Below are positions 9,720 to 18,534 of a stretch of 64,000 bases of DNA, piece after piece; the first letter of the stretch is position 1; the number at the start of each line of letters is the position of its first letter. Where the stretch lies: contig JADJOD010000001.1 of assembly GCA_016713985.1 (NCBI GenBank), positions 284,501-348,500 of the forward strand. The letters run 5' to 3'. The translations under genes were made by a program, and so were the position numbers. Under the pieces are notes generated by a model. The model was not told the DNA's origin, did not search any database, and was given only the letters and a program-made list of their open reading frames with translations. The stretch is from Lewinellaceae bacterium. GTDB taxonomy: Bacteria; Bacteroidota; Bacteroidia; Chitinophagales; Saprospiraceae.

Positions 9720-10286
9720 ATGTATAAAATACTTCTGATGTTATCCATTGCGCTTCCCGCGCAAAATCTATTTGCCCAGGATATCAGTACTTTGCAACAA
9801 TTAGCCGAACAAGGCGATGCAATCGCCCAATCGAACCTCGGCAAGATCTACTATCAGGGCAACGGAGTTCCTGTCGACAAGCAAAAGGCGCTTTATTGGT
9901 TCGAAAAAAGCGCTGACCAAGGCAACCCTCTGGGACAGAATAACTTAGGGTTATTATACAACAACGGCGACGGTGTGACCATGGATTTGAAAAAAGCATT
10001 TGACTTGTTTTCAAAAAGTGCGCAACAAGGCAATGCCATCGGGCAATACAATCTCGGCAGGCTGTATCAATCAGGGCAGGGGGCTCCCAAAAATGATCAG
10101 ATGGCCTTCGAATGGTATAAAAAAAGCGCGCAGCAGGGGTATGACATGAGCCAATACAACCTTGGGAAAATGTATTACAACGGGTGGGGGACGCCTGTGG
10201 ATAAAAAACTAGCCTTCGAGTGGGTGGTACAAATGCGCCCAACAGGATCACATGATAGCCCAGAACCTTGCAGGATATATGTTTGA
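9720..10286 (+). CDS. Sel1-repeat protein, N-terminal fragment (frameshifted)
   Basis: Signal peptide (MYKILLMLSIALPAQNLFAQ) followed by four 36-residue Sel1 repeats of the form AxQGxxxxQxNLGxxYxxGxG. Sel1 repeats are alpha-solenoids that bind proteins. The frame is lost inside repeat 4: after AFEW the product reads VVQMRPTGSHDSPEPCRIYV, which is not Sel1-like. A 4-bp tandem duplication (GTGG at 10220-10223 and 10224-10227) explains the shift exactly; removing one copy joins this frame to the next feature as EWYKCAQQDHMIAQNL. I start at 9720 because the upstream 58 codons are not protein-like. Confidence 0.7.
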   Translation: MYKILLMLSIALPAQNLFAQDISTLQQLAEQGDAIAQSNLGKIYYQGNGVPVDKQKALYWFEKSADQGNPLGQNNLGLLYNNGDGVTMDLKKAFDLFSKSAQQGNAIGQYNLGRLYQSGQGAPKNDQMAFEWYKKSAQQGYDMSQYNLGKMYYNGWGTPVDKKLAFEWVVQMRPTGSHDSPEPCRIYV

Positions 10287-11868
10287 GCATGGAGAGGGGA
10301 CGGTACAGGATAAATATCAGGCTTTTAACTGGTATAAAAAGAGTGCGGAGCAGGGATATGCTTCGGGTCAGAATAACCTCGCATTGCTTTATGAAAAAGG
10401 AGAAGGAACCGCGCAGAATTTTGATCTGGCATTTTCCTGGTACAAAAAAAGTGCCCTGCAAGGCGAAGTAATCGCTCAATACAATCTCGCATTGCTTTAC
10501 AAAAACGGGAAGGGAACAGAGCAGAATTGGGAGCGCACGTTTTATTGGCTCAAAAAAAGCGCCGAAAAAGGCGAAATACTTGCCCAATATGATTTGGCCA
10601 GGGCGTATTATGCAGGGGAAGGGACGGAATCGAATATGGAGCAGGCGTTTTACTGGTACAAGAAGTGCGCTGAACAAAATAATATGGTGGCTCAATTGGA
10701 TCTGGCCGCTATGTATTTTAACGGTGAAGGAACCAAGCAAGACTTTTCTATGGCCTTTACCTGGAATAAAAAAAGCGCTGAACAAGGATACGCGCCGGCC
10801 CAAAATAACCTGGGGTACCACTACGAACACGGGAAAGGCGTTGCAATGAACAAAACGCAGGCATTCTACTGGTATAAAAAAGGCGCTGAACAAAATGACT
10901 CGTTCAGCCAGTACCATCTCGCGTGTTTATTCGCCAATGGAGAAGGCACTAAAAAGGATGAGGCGCAAGCAGCTTACTGGTATAAAAAAAGCGCCGAACA
11001 AGGGTATGAACCCGCTATCGATGCCCTGAAAGCGCTTACAGAAAAAAAAGAAGAATATGCCGTTAAAGAGGATACTAAAACGCAGCAAAAAAAGGAAAAG
11101 AAATCCGGTGGAATGAATTATAAGAAGGCTTATGAAACATATTTGGCCACGTCGGGCTATGATCTTGCCCTCAAATACATAAATGATGGTATGCAAAATG
11201 ACAAGGAATATGCCGATATACCCGGAGAATATCACAGTTTGAAATCATCTATCCTGCTTCAGTTAGACAGGTTTGACGAAAGCATTAAAGAGGCCGATAT
11301 GTCATTAAACTACGATAACACGCTTTGCCGGTCTTATTACACGAAAGGAACGAGTTATTTTTTTAATGATCGTCACGGGGATGCATTAAGCGTATTCAAT
11401 GAAGGGCTTAATTACTGTGGCCCCGATATCGAAACGGAGTGGTATTTTGACATTCTTGAAAACAGGGGCCGCGTGAATTATATGGTCAATAATTATTATG
11501 ATGCTGTTGAGGATTATACAGAGATCATCAAATACAATAAAAAATTAAGTACCAATGAATTATCCAATATTCACTTGCTTCGTTGCTTTGCCTTTTATGA
11601 GCTAGACCAGACATTAAAAGCCCGGATGGATCTGAATTTCGCGTTACAATTGGACCCCGGCAACGAAGATGCAAAAAAGGCGCTCACACTTATGAATATC
11701 GCGGATGCTGCCGGTCTACTGAACAGTTTATTTAATTCGGGTTCCGGCTATGGCAATTCTTTTCAATCCGACCGTCAGCCTGTCGACTGGGATAAAGATG
11801 GTGCGCCGATATATGGCCCTTCCATCAGAGAAGGTGGGTTTGATCCCAGCGGAAACAGGAAGAATTGA
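10252..11868 (+). CDS. Sel1/TPR-repeat protein, C-terminal fragment
   Basis: The continuation of the preceding fragment in another frame: seven further Sel1 repeats (e.g. AFNWYKKSAEQGYASGQNNL), a partial eighth, a Lys/Glu-rich linker near residue 275, then TPR-like helices (ALSVFNEGLNYC, DAVEDYTEIIKYN) to the end. The first start codon here is only an internal ATG, so this piece is unlikely to be made with a signal peptide unless the frameshift is corrected. The restored protein would be about 715 aa, periplasmic or surface, with 11 full Sel1 repeats. No specific partner can be named. Confidence 0.65.
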   Translation: MIAQNLAGYMFEHGEGTVQDKYQAFNWYKKSAEQGYASGQNNLALLYEKGEGTAQNFDLAFSWYKKSALQGEVIAQYNLALLYKNGKGTEQNWERTFYWLKKSAEKGEILAQYDLARAYYAGEGTESNMEQAFYWYKKCAEQNNMVAQLDLAAMYFNGEGTKQDFSMAFTWNKKSAEQGYAPAQNNLGYHYEHGKGVAMNKTQAFYWYKKGAEQNDSFSQYHLACLFANGEGTKKDEAQAAYWYKKSAEQGYEPAIDALKALTEKKEEYAVKEDTKTQQKKEKKSGGMNYKKAYETYLATSGYDLALKYINDGMQNDKEYADIPGEYHSLKSSILLQLDRFDESIKEADMSLNYDNTLCRSYYTKGTSYFFNDRHGDALSVFNEGLNYCGPDIETEWYFDILENRGRVNYMVNNYYDAVEDYTEIIKYNKKLSTNELSNIHLLRCFAFYELDQTLKARMDLNFALQLDPGNEDAKKALTLMNIADAAGLLNSLFNSGSGYGNSFQSDRQPVDWDKDGAPIYGPSIREGGFDPSGNRKN

Positions 11869-11996
11869 CAATAGACCGGCACCAGGAAGTGCGATATGAA
11901 ACCGCCGGGCTCACCCCTCCTTGAGCAGGATAGGAGAAAAAGGACACGCCGTGGAATCTTCCCGTATGGCCTCCGGGTTTTTTCAAAAATTTTCAA

Positions 11997-12025
11997 CTAT
12001 TTGTTTTTTTTAAAAAAACAAATAG
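11997..12025. promoter_or_regulatory. 29-nt AT-rich palindrome (operator or terminator)
   Basis: CTATTTG and its complement CAAATAG bracket a T-run that meets an A-run, giving a near-perfect 29-nt inverted repeat. It sits between the Sel1 gene and the decayed glucosaminidase gene, overlapping the expected -33 region of the promoter box at 12029. Confidence 0.4.
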
Positions 12026-12028
12026 TGT

Positions 12029-12036
12029 TATATTTG
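12029..12036 (+). promoter_or_regulatory. TAnnTTTG -7 box upstream of glucosaminidase remnant
   Basis: TATATTTG matches the Bacteroidota -7 consensus. TTTG at 12000-12003, inside the palindrome, is a possible -33 element, 25 nt away. It would drive the gene starting at 12117. Confidence 0.45.
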
Positions 12037-12116
12037 CTCGAAAGAAAAGCCGTTTAAAATATAAACAACTCTTTTTCAAACACTTTTGACAAAAAACGTT
12101 GAAAAACGATTCCGCT

Positions 12117-12776
12117 ATGACCTGGAAATTTATTAAAACAAATTGGTTTTCCATCACGCTGGTGCTCATGGTGCTGGCGTTTATCGTCCGGAAAAACCTG
12201 CCTTTCGGCGCGGGCAGTTCGGCTGCTCCCGGCCGGAAAGAACGCAAAGAAACCAACCCGGAAAAATACACCGCCGCCGGCGGCAAGGCCACACTCGACC
12301 TTGTGCCCGAAATGTCGAAATTGTCGGCCCAAAAACCGGCCGTCGACAAAGCCGCCGCCATCACTTTTGTGCGGCGTTTTGAAAAGGTGTCGATCAGCGA
12401 GCGGAAAAATTCGGCATTCCGTCTTCGGTGCTGCTGGCCTGCGCTTACGTGAACAGTTATGCCGGCAAGGCGACCCGGTGGCCCAGACCAACAACTTTTC
12501 GCGCTGCCCTGCTCACCGGACTGGGAAGGTGAAACCGCGACTGCCGACGGGCTTTGCCTGCGAAAATACTAATCCGCCTGGGCGAGTTTCCGCGATTTCA
12601 GCATTTACCTGACGAGCCAGGAGTGGTTCGGCAGTGTAAAAAAAAGCGCCGGCAAAGACTGGCAAATCTGGGTAAAAGAATTAGCCAAACGGGGCATTTC
12701 CGACGTGCCGGATTTTAAAAATGAAATGGAAAAAGCCATACAGACGCACCGGTTGTATGATCTGGACGAGTTGTAA
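12117..12776 (+). pseudogene. decayed glucosaminidase (peptidoglycan hydrolase) gene
   Basis: The first ~95 codons encode one membrane helix (WFSITLVLMVLAFIV) and a linker leading to FVRRFEKVSISERK. The frame then breaks. Reading across frames restores a Bacteroidota glucosaminidase domain: KFGIPSSVLLACAYVNSYAGKA, then FALPCSPDWEGETATADGL, then WASFRDFSIYLTSQEWFGSV, ending LYDLDEL at a TAA (12774-12776). The lesions seen are a short A-run near 12404, an indel near 12473, a missing T near 12497 and a TAA where the family would have Tyr (AAATACTAATCC, near 12570). A full protein would cleave peptidoglycan glycan strands. At least four lesions make this a pseudogene unless the assembly is poor here. 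Confidence 0.7.
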
Positions 12777-12795
12777 AATGATGAAGGCGAAACAA

Positions 12796-12834
12796 GCGAC
12801 CCGGCGAATTTCCCTTCCGGGTCGCCTGCTTTTA
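12796..12834 (+). terminator. Rho-independent terminator
   Basis: GCGACCCGG (12796-12804) pairs perfectly with CCGGGTCGC (12817-12825) around a 12-nt loop, followed by CTGCTTTTA. It is placed 20 bp after the remnant's stop codon. Confidence 0.7.
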
Positions 12835-13045
12835 TGCCCACTGCATCACAGCTGCTGTAAGTATGGGCCTTTGTACCGGGCGATACAACCCGCAATTAAT
12901 ACATTGTTAACGAATGCCTTATAACCAAAAATCACATTTTAACTAAAAGAACCTTCCGTTTTATTCTACTATTTAATTTTTGAGGAATATATTTACTAAC
13001 GGTTGCAACCATAAACCGATTTTTTGACCCAATAATTTTTACATC

Positions 13046-14741
13046 ATGCACGTACATTCATCATTCCGCCTGCGGGGGAGGGGTAACATCTCTTTGCATT
13101 GCAAAAGTGATACTTTCCATCCCGTTTATTCAGCCTGTGGGAGCCCAATCCACGTTTTTCCAGGTCTCCTCTGACCGTAATTGATCTGACGTCTTCTCAA
13201 CTGGAACAATACGAAAAAGTGGAAAACAACACCCTCGCTTCCAATCTTTGGATCATAGAGGCAGGCGATCTTTTCTGCCGAAGCTCGATGGCTATTTCGA
13301 CATCGAAATCCCCGGAAACGACACCCTCCGTCGTTACAGGGCGCGGCACGTGGAAGCCACGCCGAACGGCGACATCTTTGGTACGGACAATTGCAGCCGG
13401 ACGCCAATCACCCATACGACGGCTACGCTACCATGTCGAAATACAATGGAAAGGTATCGGGCCATTTTACCCTCGACGAAAGCGATTTTGCTATACACGA
13501 TATCGGGGAGGGCTTGCACGTATTGGAACAAATAGTCGATGAAACCGAGTATATATGCGGCTTTCAGGCGCCTGGGGGCGATGGAAACGGCGTGTTACAA
13601 ACCAATACGTACGAAAGAACCTGCAACCCCGAAGTGCGGGTACTGGTTTTGTGGACAGAAAGCGCCGCCAATTCGGCACTGTTCAGCGGCATCGACGTCA
13701 TTGCGAATATCGCCATCGCAGAAGCCAACCAGGCGCTGAAAAACAGCTTGTGCATCCCGGCGACCTTCGTTTCGTACTGGCGCATAAGCAGTTGTTGTCA
13801 GGTTTTCCATCGTGGAAATGGGCGCCGCCTTGTCGCGCATGACCTTTACCCACGAATTGGCGCACCAATTCGGCTGTAAACACAGTCCGGGCAACAAAAA
13901 CGGCAGCTGCGAACCCGACTTTGAACGCCCTTACGAGTTTCATTGCGGTGGTTTCTTAAACAATAAATTGCGGATAACGCTGATGGAGGCCGGTGTCAAG
14001 AAGAAAAACCGGATACCGCATTTTTCTAACCCCGAAGCGACCTATGAAGGGCACGCCACCGGCAGGTTCAGCGAGCCCAACGGCGTTGCAGAAACCAACA
14101 ACGCCCGTCAATTGCGCGAACAGACTTGTGAAGTAGCGGGGTTCCGCTCATCGAACGACCTTTCCTCCGTCATTTCGGGGCTCATCCAACTATGCGACTG
14201 GCAACTGAATACGCCGAAACAATGGATCGCCAACGTTATGGGTGGAAGCCCCGGTGCTTACAGTTATAGTTGGCAGATCAGCATAAACAACGGCGTTACC
14301 TACGGCTCGGTGCTCAGCACTTCGGATAATTTGACGCTGGACGTGGAAGATTTCGAAGTGGGCGATTTTTTCGTGATCCGCCTCACAGTCATTGCCTCCA
14401 ACTCGGAAACGATCTATGATTTCCAAACGGTGGAGATCGTGGATTGTGAAGACCCGCACGGCCGGGTCGCCTCCGGCAAAGAAGGCTTGTCGCTTCAACT
14501 TGCGCCGAACCCCGCCAATGATTTCATTTGCACCCATCTACGCTTGCCGGAAAAGTCGCCCGTGACCGTCACGCTGCTCGACGCTTCGGGAGTCGCGATC
14601 CGAACCCTGGAACAAACAACGCTCGATGCCGGTGAAACCGGCTTCAACTGGAAAATTGAATCGCTTCCGGCAGGTATGTATCAAATTCAGGTAGCCACTC
14701 AAGGTTCGGTTACACTGCAAAAAGTGGCAATTATCCATTAA
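13046..14741 (+). pseudogene. decayed T9SS-secreted M12B-like metalloprotease gene
   Basis: Signal-peptide-like coding (SIPFIQPVGAQS) near 13110 is out of frame with later parts. Pieces in different frames give LEQYEKVENNTLASNLW, DGYFDIEIPGNDTLRRYRA, and then a long open piece starting QPDANHPYDGYATMSKYNG. From 13812 the frame is open to the end. It holds the zincin site HELAHQFGCKH (HExxHxxGxxH), a PKD/Ig-like region, and a type A T9SS sorting domain ending in TLQKVAIIH. Between RFVLAHKQLLSGF (near 13800) and the zinc helix almost nothing remains, while M12B proteases normally have tens of residues there, so an internal deletion is likely in addition to at least four frameshifts. The exact 5' limit is uncertain. 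Confidence 0.7.
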
Positions 14742-14761
14742 TAACATTTTTGGCAATCATC

Positions 14762-14790
14762 GCCCTGCACGGTACGTCACTGTGCAGGGC
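14762..14790 (+). terminator. hairpin after metalloprotease remnant
   Basis: GCCCTGCAC (14762-14770) and GTGCAGGGC (14782-14790) form a perfect 9-bp stem with an 11-nt loop. No T-run follows directly. A related TGTGCAGGG(T)AG segment recurs before the second lipoprotein copy at 15380, so it is part of the duplicated unit. Confidence 0.45.
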
Positions 14791-14820
14791 AGATTTATAT
14801 CATTTTAAACCCACCACATC

Positions 14821-15340
14821 ATGAAATCTGTCTCATGCTTTTTTTGCCTTTTCATAATTTTGTTTTGCCCTGCGACAAAGACGATGGATATAAATACTGG
14901 GGTGAAATGTCTGTATTGAAAAATGGAGAATCTTGGAGTGGGAAAATCGTCGCCGGACCCAATACCTTCTCCGATTCAAAAATTGATATAATCATTGATG
15001 AATATGACGAAAAGGGGTTTCATTAGATGGTTTGAACTTTTTTAAAGTACCAAGACAATCCGGCAGGTATAAACTATCCCTCACTTCAAGCCAACCCCCG
15101 GACGATTCTTTGGTGGGAGCCAAATATTTCCACGGATATGACGATGAGCCATACGATATATATAGCATCTCCGATACCGACTCCACCAGTTACCTGGAAA
15201 TCACGGAGTACAACGAAAAAAGGGGAGAGATAAGAGGCAAGTTTAATGTGACGATGTACCGTACACTCGCGGGCAGTTGGAACGGGCCGGATACGCTGGT
15301 GTTTACGAATGGGGTGTTTCATACACGGATAGATGAATAG
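14821..15340 (+). pseudogene. small lipoprotein gene, copy 1 (frameshifted)
   Basis: Reading across two frameshifts gives a signal peptide (MKSVSCFFCLF), a Cys near the lipobox, DKDDGYKYWGEMSVLKNGE, then after a second slip DGLNFFKVPRQSGRYKLS and KYFHGYDDEPYDIYSI, ending in VFHTRIDE. The slips fall in a T-run near 14840 and a G-run near 15014 where one G is missing (AAGGGG before TTTCATTAG). The whole gene would encode about 170 aa. I do not recognise the family. Copy 2 follows in tandem and is about as similar as a recent paralogue; each copy shows what the other's frame should be. Confidence 0.6.
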
Positions 15341-15348
15341 TCTTAGGA

Positions 15349-15369
15349 GGCCATGCACCCTGCATGGCC
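15349..15369 (+). terminator. hairpin between lipoprotein copies
   Basis: GGCCATGCA (15349-15357), a CCC loop, and TGCATGGCC (15361-15369) make a perfect 9-bp stem just after copy 1. No strong T-run follows. Confidence 0.45.
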
Positions 15370-15419
15370 TTGAGGGGCTGTGCAGGGTAGTTTTATGTCA
15401 AAAATAAAATCATTGAATC

Positions 15420-15938
15420 ATGAAATCGATCTTATGGTTATTCTCCTTATGTGTCCTCTGTCTTTACGCCTGTAAAAAAGACGAAGGAAGAAATTATTGG
15501 GGGGAAATCTCAGTATTGAAAAATAATGAGCTATGGACGGGGAAAATAGTGGCTTTGCATAATACTTTTTCTAATCCGAAAATGGATATCTATATCAGAA
15601 CATTTACAGAAGATGACATCCCTTTAGATGAACTGGGGTTTGTCAAAGTACCAAAGAAAATTGGGATGTATAAACTATCCTCACATCAAGCCAGCCCCCG
15701 GACGATTCTTTGGTAGAGCCAAATATTTCCACGGCTATGACGATGAGTTATACGATATTTATCATATCGCTGAAGTAGACTCCACCAGTTACATAGAGAT
15801 CACGGAGTTCAACGAAAAAGGGGAGAAATAAGAGGCAAGTTTAATGTGACGATGTACCGCACACTCGCGGGCAGTTGGAACGGGCCGGATACGCTGGTGT
15901 TTACAAATGGCGTGTTTCACACGCGGATAGACGAATAA
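15420..15938 (+). pseudogene. small lipoprotein gene, copy 2 (frameshifted)
   Basis: This is a tandem paralogue of 14821-15340. The start is intact: signal peptide with lipobox LCLYAC, then KKDEGRNYWGEISVLKNN. Compared with copy 1 it lacks single bases near 15672 (CTATCCTCA against CTATCCCTCA), near 15714 (GGTAGAG against GGTGGGAG, creating a TAG) and near 15823 (GAAAAAGGGG against GAAAAAAGGGG). The last ~100 bp are nearly identical to copy 1 and end VFHTRIDE. The first open segment (15420-15716) could still yield a 98-aa truncated lipoprotein. Confidence 0.6.
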
Positions 15939-15976
15939 TTGCACCTCAATCCCCGCTTCCTTACCTTTCGGGCAAC

Positions 15977-17467
15977 ATGTCCTGGCAAAACATTCTGAAA
16001 ACGGCCATTGCGGGCACCGAGCGGGGGCAATTATCTGAAAACGACCTGCAAGCACTCGGCCTGCCCCCCTCCGGCGATCCGGCACGCGACGCTTTGGAAG
16101 CGCTCGCGGCGGGAAGTATGTCGCGTAAAGCGGGGTTTCAATGGGCAGCGGCCGTGGACAGCGGCCGTGATCCTTGCCGCCCGGATGAGCGGCAACTGTG
16201 CGGCCCGGAGGTGGCAAAAGACCTCGAAGCCATACTCGCGGGTCGTTATGCGGGCGCCCTGCCCGAATTTTTGGATCTGTTGATCCGTCGCCAACGGAGG
16301 TTGCCGCCTGAAAATTTGCCCGAATTGCTGGATACTGCGGTAAAAAAACCGGACTTGGCCGAAAAAATACTGACTGCAGCAGGCCCTTTGGGCGAATGGC
16401 TGGTACCACAAAATCCACACTGGCAGGTGCTGGAGCCCGGCGAAACCGCCGACTGGTTCACCGCTTCTTTTGTGGAGCGCAAACGCCTGTTGCAGGAAAC
16501 CCGCACCCGAAATCCCCTGCTCGCCCTCGCCTGGCTCGAAAAAACCTGGACGGAAGAAAAGGTGGAGCACAAAATTCAATTCCTCGAAATACTGCATACC
16601 CGGCTTTCTGCAACGGACGAAGATTTGCTGAACCGGGCATTGCTGGAAAAAACCCGCGACTTGCGCCTGGCGGCCATTCACACACTGGTTTTGTTGCCCG
16701 GTAGCCGCCGGCTCGAAGACGTGGAGGTCTTTTTTAAAAAATACCTGGCCGGCGCCCTGGCGCCCTCGACGCGGCAGGACGTATTAAAAACAACCCTGCC
16801 CGATCTGTCGGAAGATGCCCTGCAACCCTGGATTTCCTTGCTGCCGACCGCCGCCAAAGCCGACTGGCGCAATGAATTGTTGCGGTTTTTCATCGGTTTG
16901 CTGCCGCCGGCCAGCCTGCTGCGGGTTACAGGATTATCCCGCGAAAAAATAGTACAAGTTCTTGATCATGAACACGATGCAATCCCTTTACTCTCGGCGC
17001 TTGTTCGTTATTCGGCAGAGGACTGGGTGGAACCCCTGCTCGGGTATTTTACCGGCAATTTCCGCCACGCCGTCTGGCGATCAAAAGCGATGGCTGCATT
17101 TTTAGAGCGGTTTATACCACACGTGATGCGGTTTTTGGCCCGTAAAGGCCTCCTGATCAGCCACGAAAACGAATTTTTCCTGCGCGCACTCGAAAATTTT
17201 CACCAACCCTGGCCGGAAACCTTGTTGCACGACTTCCTCGATCAATACAACCGGGCGGTGTTCGGGGGCAACGGTGAAATGCCCGGCTGGCATTTTGCCG
17301 CCGCGCTCCGGGTAGCCGCTTACTACTGCCGCCGCGAGGATATCGCGAGCAGCGCATTTTTGCGTTTTTACCTCCAAAATCCACCAACCACCCGCCCGAG
17401 GGAATTGGAAGATTTTCTGGCGGTGTTGCGTTTCCGGCAACTTATGGCGGTGCATCTGGAGATTTGA
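15977..17467 (+). CDS. DUF5691 domain protein
   Basis: 496 aa, soluble, no signal peptide; opens MSWQNILKTAIAGTERG, the typical DUF5691 start. The rest is an all-helical, HEAT-like leucine-rich chain (e.g. LRLAAIHTLVLLPGSRRLEDV). DUF5691 proteins are usually encoded beside a MoxR-type AAA+ ATPase, a DUF5682 protein, a SWIM zinc-finger protein and a vWA protein (from memory of other genomes). In this window the ATPase (34772) and DUF5682 (25959) lie 19 and 10 kb away. I chose 15977; upstream codons belong to the lipoprotein remnant. Biochemical role is unknown. Confidence 0.8.
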   Translation: MSWQNILKTAIAGTERGQLSENDLQALGLPPSGDPARDALEALAAGSMSRKAGFQWAAAVDSGRDPCRPDERQLCGPEVAKDLEAILAGRYAGALPEFLDLLIRRQRRLPPENLPELLDTAVKKPDLAEKILTAAGPLGEWLVPQNPHWQVLEPGETADWFTASFVERKRLLQETRTRNPLLALAWLEKTWTEEKVEHKIQFLEILHTRLSATDEDLLNRALLEKTRDLRLAAIHTLVLLPGSRRLEDVEVFFKKYLAGALAPSTRQDVLKTTLPDLSEDALQPWISLLPTAAKADWRNELLRFFIGLLPPASLLRVTGLSREKIVQVLDHEHDAIPLLSALVRYSAEDWVEPLLGYFTGNFRHAVWRSKAMAAFLERFIPHVMRFLARKGLLISHENEFFLRALENFHQPWPETLLHDFLDQYNRAVFGGNGEMPGWHFAAALRVAAYYCRREDIASSAFLRFYLQNPPTTRPRELEDFLAVLRFRQLMAVHLEI

Positions 17468-17474
17468 CCAGGTG

Positions 17475-17548
17475 GAGTGGAACACGGATTTTTGTGCGAT
17501 CAGTGACAATCCGTGTCCAATCCGTTCCATCCGTGTTCCATCCCGCTA
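17475..17548. repeat. intergenic hairpin repeat, family A copy 1
   Basis: AACACGGATT (17481-17490) and AATCCGTGT (17508-17516) form the stem core around a 17-nt loop; the right side continues with ATCCGTGTTCCATC. The same design, with an equal 17-nt loop, occurs at 47418-47484. It lies between the DUF5691 gene and the lipoprotein gene. Confidence 0.6.
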
Positions 17549-17636
17549 TGGGAACGATGCCCCGAAAATTTTTCATCGCCTCCTTTCCAACCCCAATCCC
17601 CGTTTTTGCGCCATAGTAAATTCAAATCTACCCGAC

Positions 17637-18167
17637 ATGAAGTTTTACTTAAGTATTGTGGCCTTTACCGCCATACTTTTTCTCTCCGGAAGTTGCACCA
17701 AGGTCAACGACCAGGCTCCGGGATTCGACATGCTTTACCAGCACGAATTTTATATCCCGGCGGGCATCGGCGTTTTTGACGTACATCATTTTCAAATTGA
17801 AAATATCCCCACCCGGTACAATGAATACCTCGCCCAACACGGCAAAACAAATGAGGAGATCACCGGCATACTCACGTCGCAGGCTACTGTGGGTGGTGTG
17901 TTCGGCGATGCCGACCTTGCTTTTATCGAACAGGTGTCCGTGCGGGTATACGACAAAAGCGACCCGAGCGACTGGGTCGAAATCGCTTACCGCCAGCCCG
18001 TGCCCCTCGACCCCGGCAATTCGCTGCCGCTGATCCCTTCGCTGGCCGATGCCAAACGTTTCCTGTCGGACTCCCGGTTCAGCATTGACGTGGTGCTCTG
18101 GCTCCGCAACACCACCCAACTGGAATCGCAGGTGCGGCTCGATTTGCAACTAAAAGCGACGTATTAG
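17637..18167 (+). CDS. hypothetical lipoprotein
   Basis: 176 aa. The signal peptide ends in a lipobox, LFLSGSC, with the lipidated Cys at residue 20 followed by TKVND. The mature part (HEFYIPAGIGVFDVHHFQIE; ASVRVYDKSDPSDW-like strands) is beta-rich with no catalytic motif that I recognise. The start at 17637 is set by the signal peptide; an upstream reading frame to 17472 covers the hairpin repeat and is not protein-like. Likely outer-membrane or periplasmic-facing. Function unknown. Confidence 0.75.
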   Translation: MKFYLSIVAFTAILFLSGSCTKVNDQAPGFDMLYQHEFYIPAGIGVFDVHHFQIENIPTRYNEYLAQHGKTNEEITGILTSQATVGGVFGDADLAFIEQVSVRVYDKSDPSDWVEIAYRQPVPLDPGNSLPLIPSLADAKRFLSDSRFSIDVVLWLRNTTQLESQVRLDLQLKATY

Positions 18168-18212
18168 TACATTTTGACGCGAAATTTACAGTTTTTTACA
18201 CCTTATACCTAT

Positions 18213-18220
18213 TACCTTTG
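18213..18220 (+). promoter_or_regulatory. TAnnTTTG -7 box for hpd
   Basis: TACCTTTG matches the Bacteroidota -7 consensus, 50 bp before the hpd start codon. No clear TTTG is seen at the expected -33 position; a T-run (18192-18197) is there instead. Confidence 0.5.
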
Positions 18221-18270
18221 CGCCTCTTTTCCAAAAGGCGCATTTCTTTTTTCCCGCTAACAGTTTTACA

Positions 18271-18534
18271 ATGGATACCTTAACCAAATCTGCCACCGCC
18301 GCTTCGACCGATACTTTCCCCATCAAAGGCACCGACCACCTCGAATTTTACGTCGGCAACGCCAAACAAAGTGCCCTCTATTACCAGGCCGCTTTCGGCT
18401 TCGAACTGGTGGCCTATTGCGGCCCCGAAACCGGCGTACGCGACCGGGTGAGTTATGTGCTTCAGCAAAACAAGATCCGGCTGGTCCTGACTTCCCAGCT
18501 GGACCCCGATACGGAGATAGCGCGCCATGTATAG
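18271..18534 (+). CDS. hpd: 4-hydroxyphenylpyruvate dioxygenase, N-terminal fragment
   Basis: First 87 codons of HPD, ending at an in-frame TAG (18532-18534) after TEIARHV. The sequence GTDHLEFYVGNAKQSALYY is the conserved HPD opening. The next codons, in the same frame, continue directly as LHGDGVKVLALWVDDAE, so only one codon is wrong; homologues have a sense codon between HV and LHGDGV. HPD turns 4-hydroxyphenylpyruvate into homogentisate in tyrosine breakdown. This fragment alone lacks the iron site. Confidence 0.8.
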   Translation: MDTLTKSATAASTDTFPIKGTDHLEFYVGNAKQSALYYQAAFGFELVAYCGPETGVRDRVSYVLQQNKIRLVLTSQLDPDTEIARHV

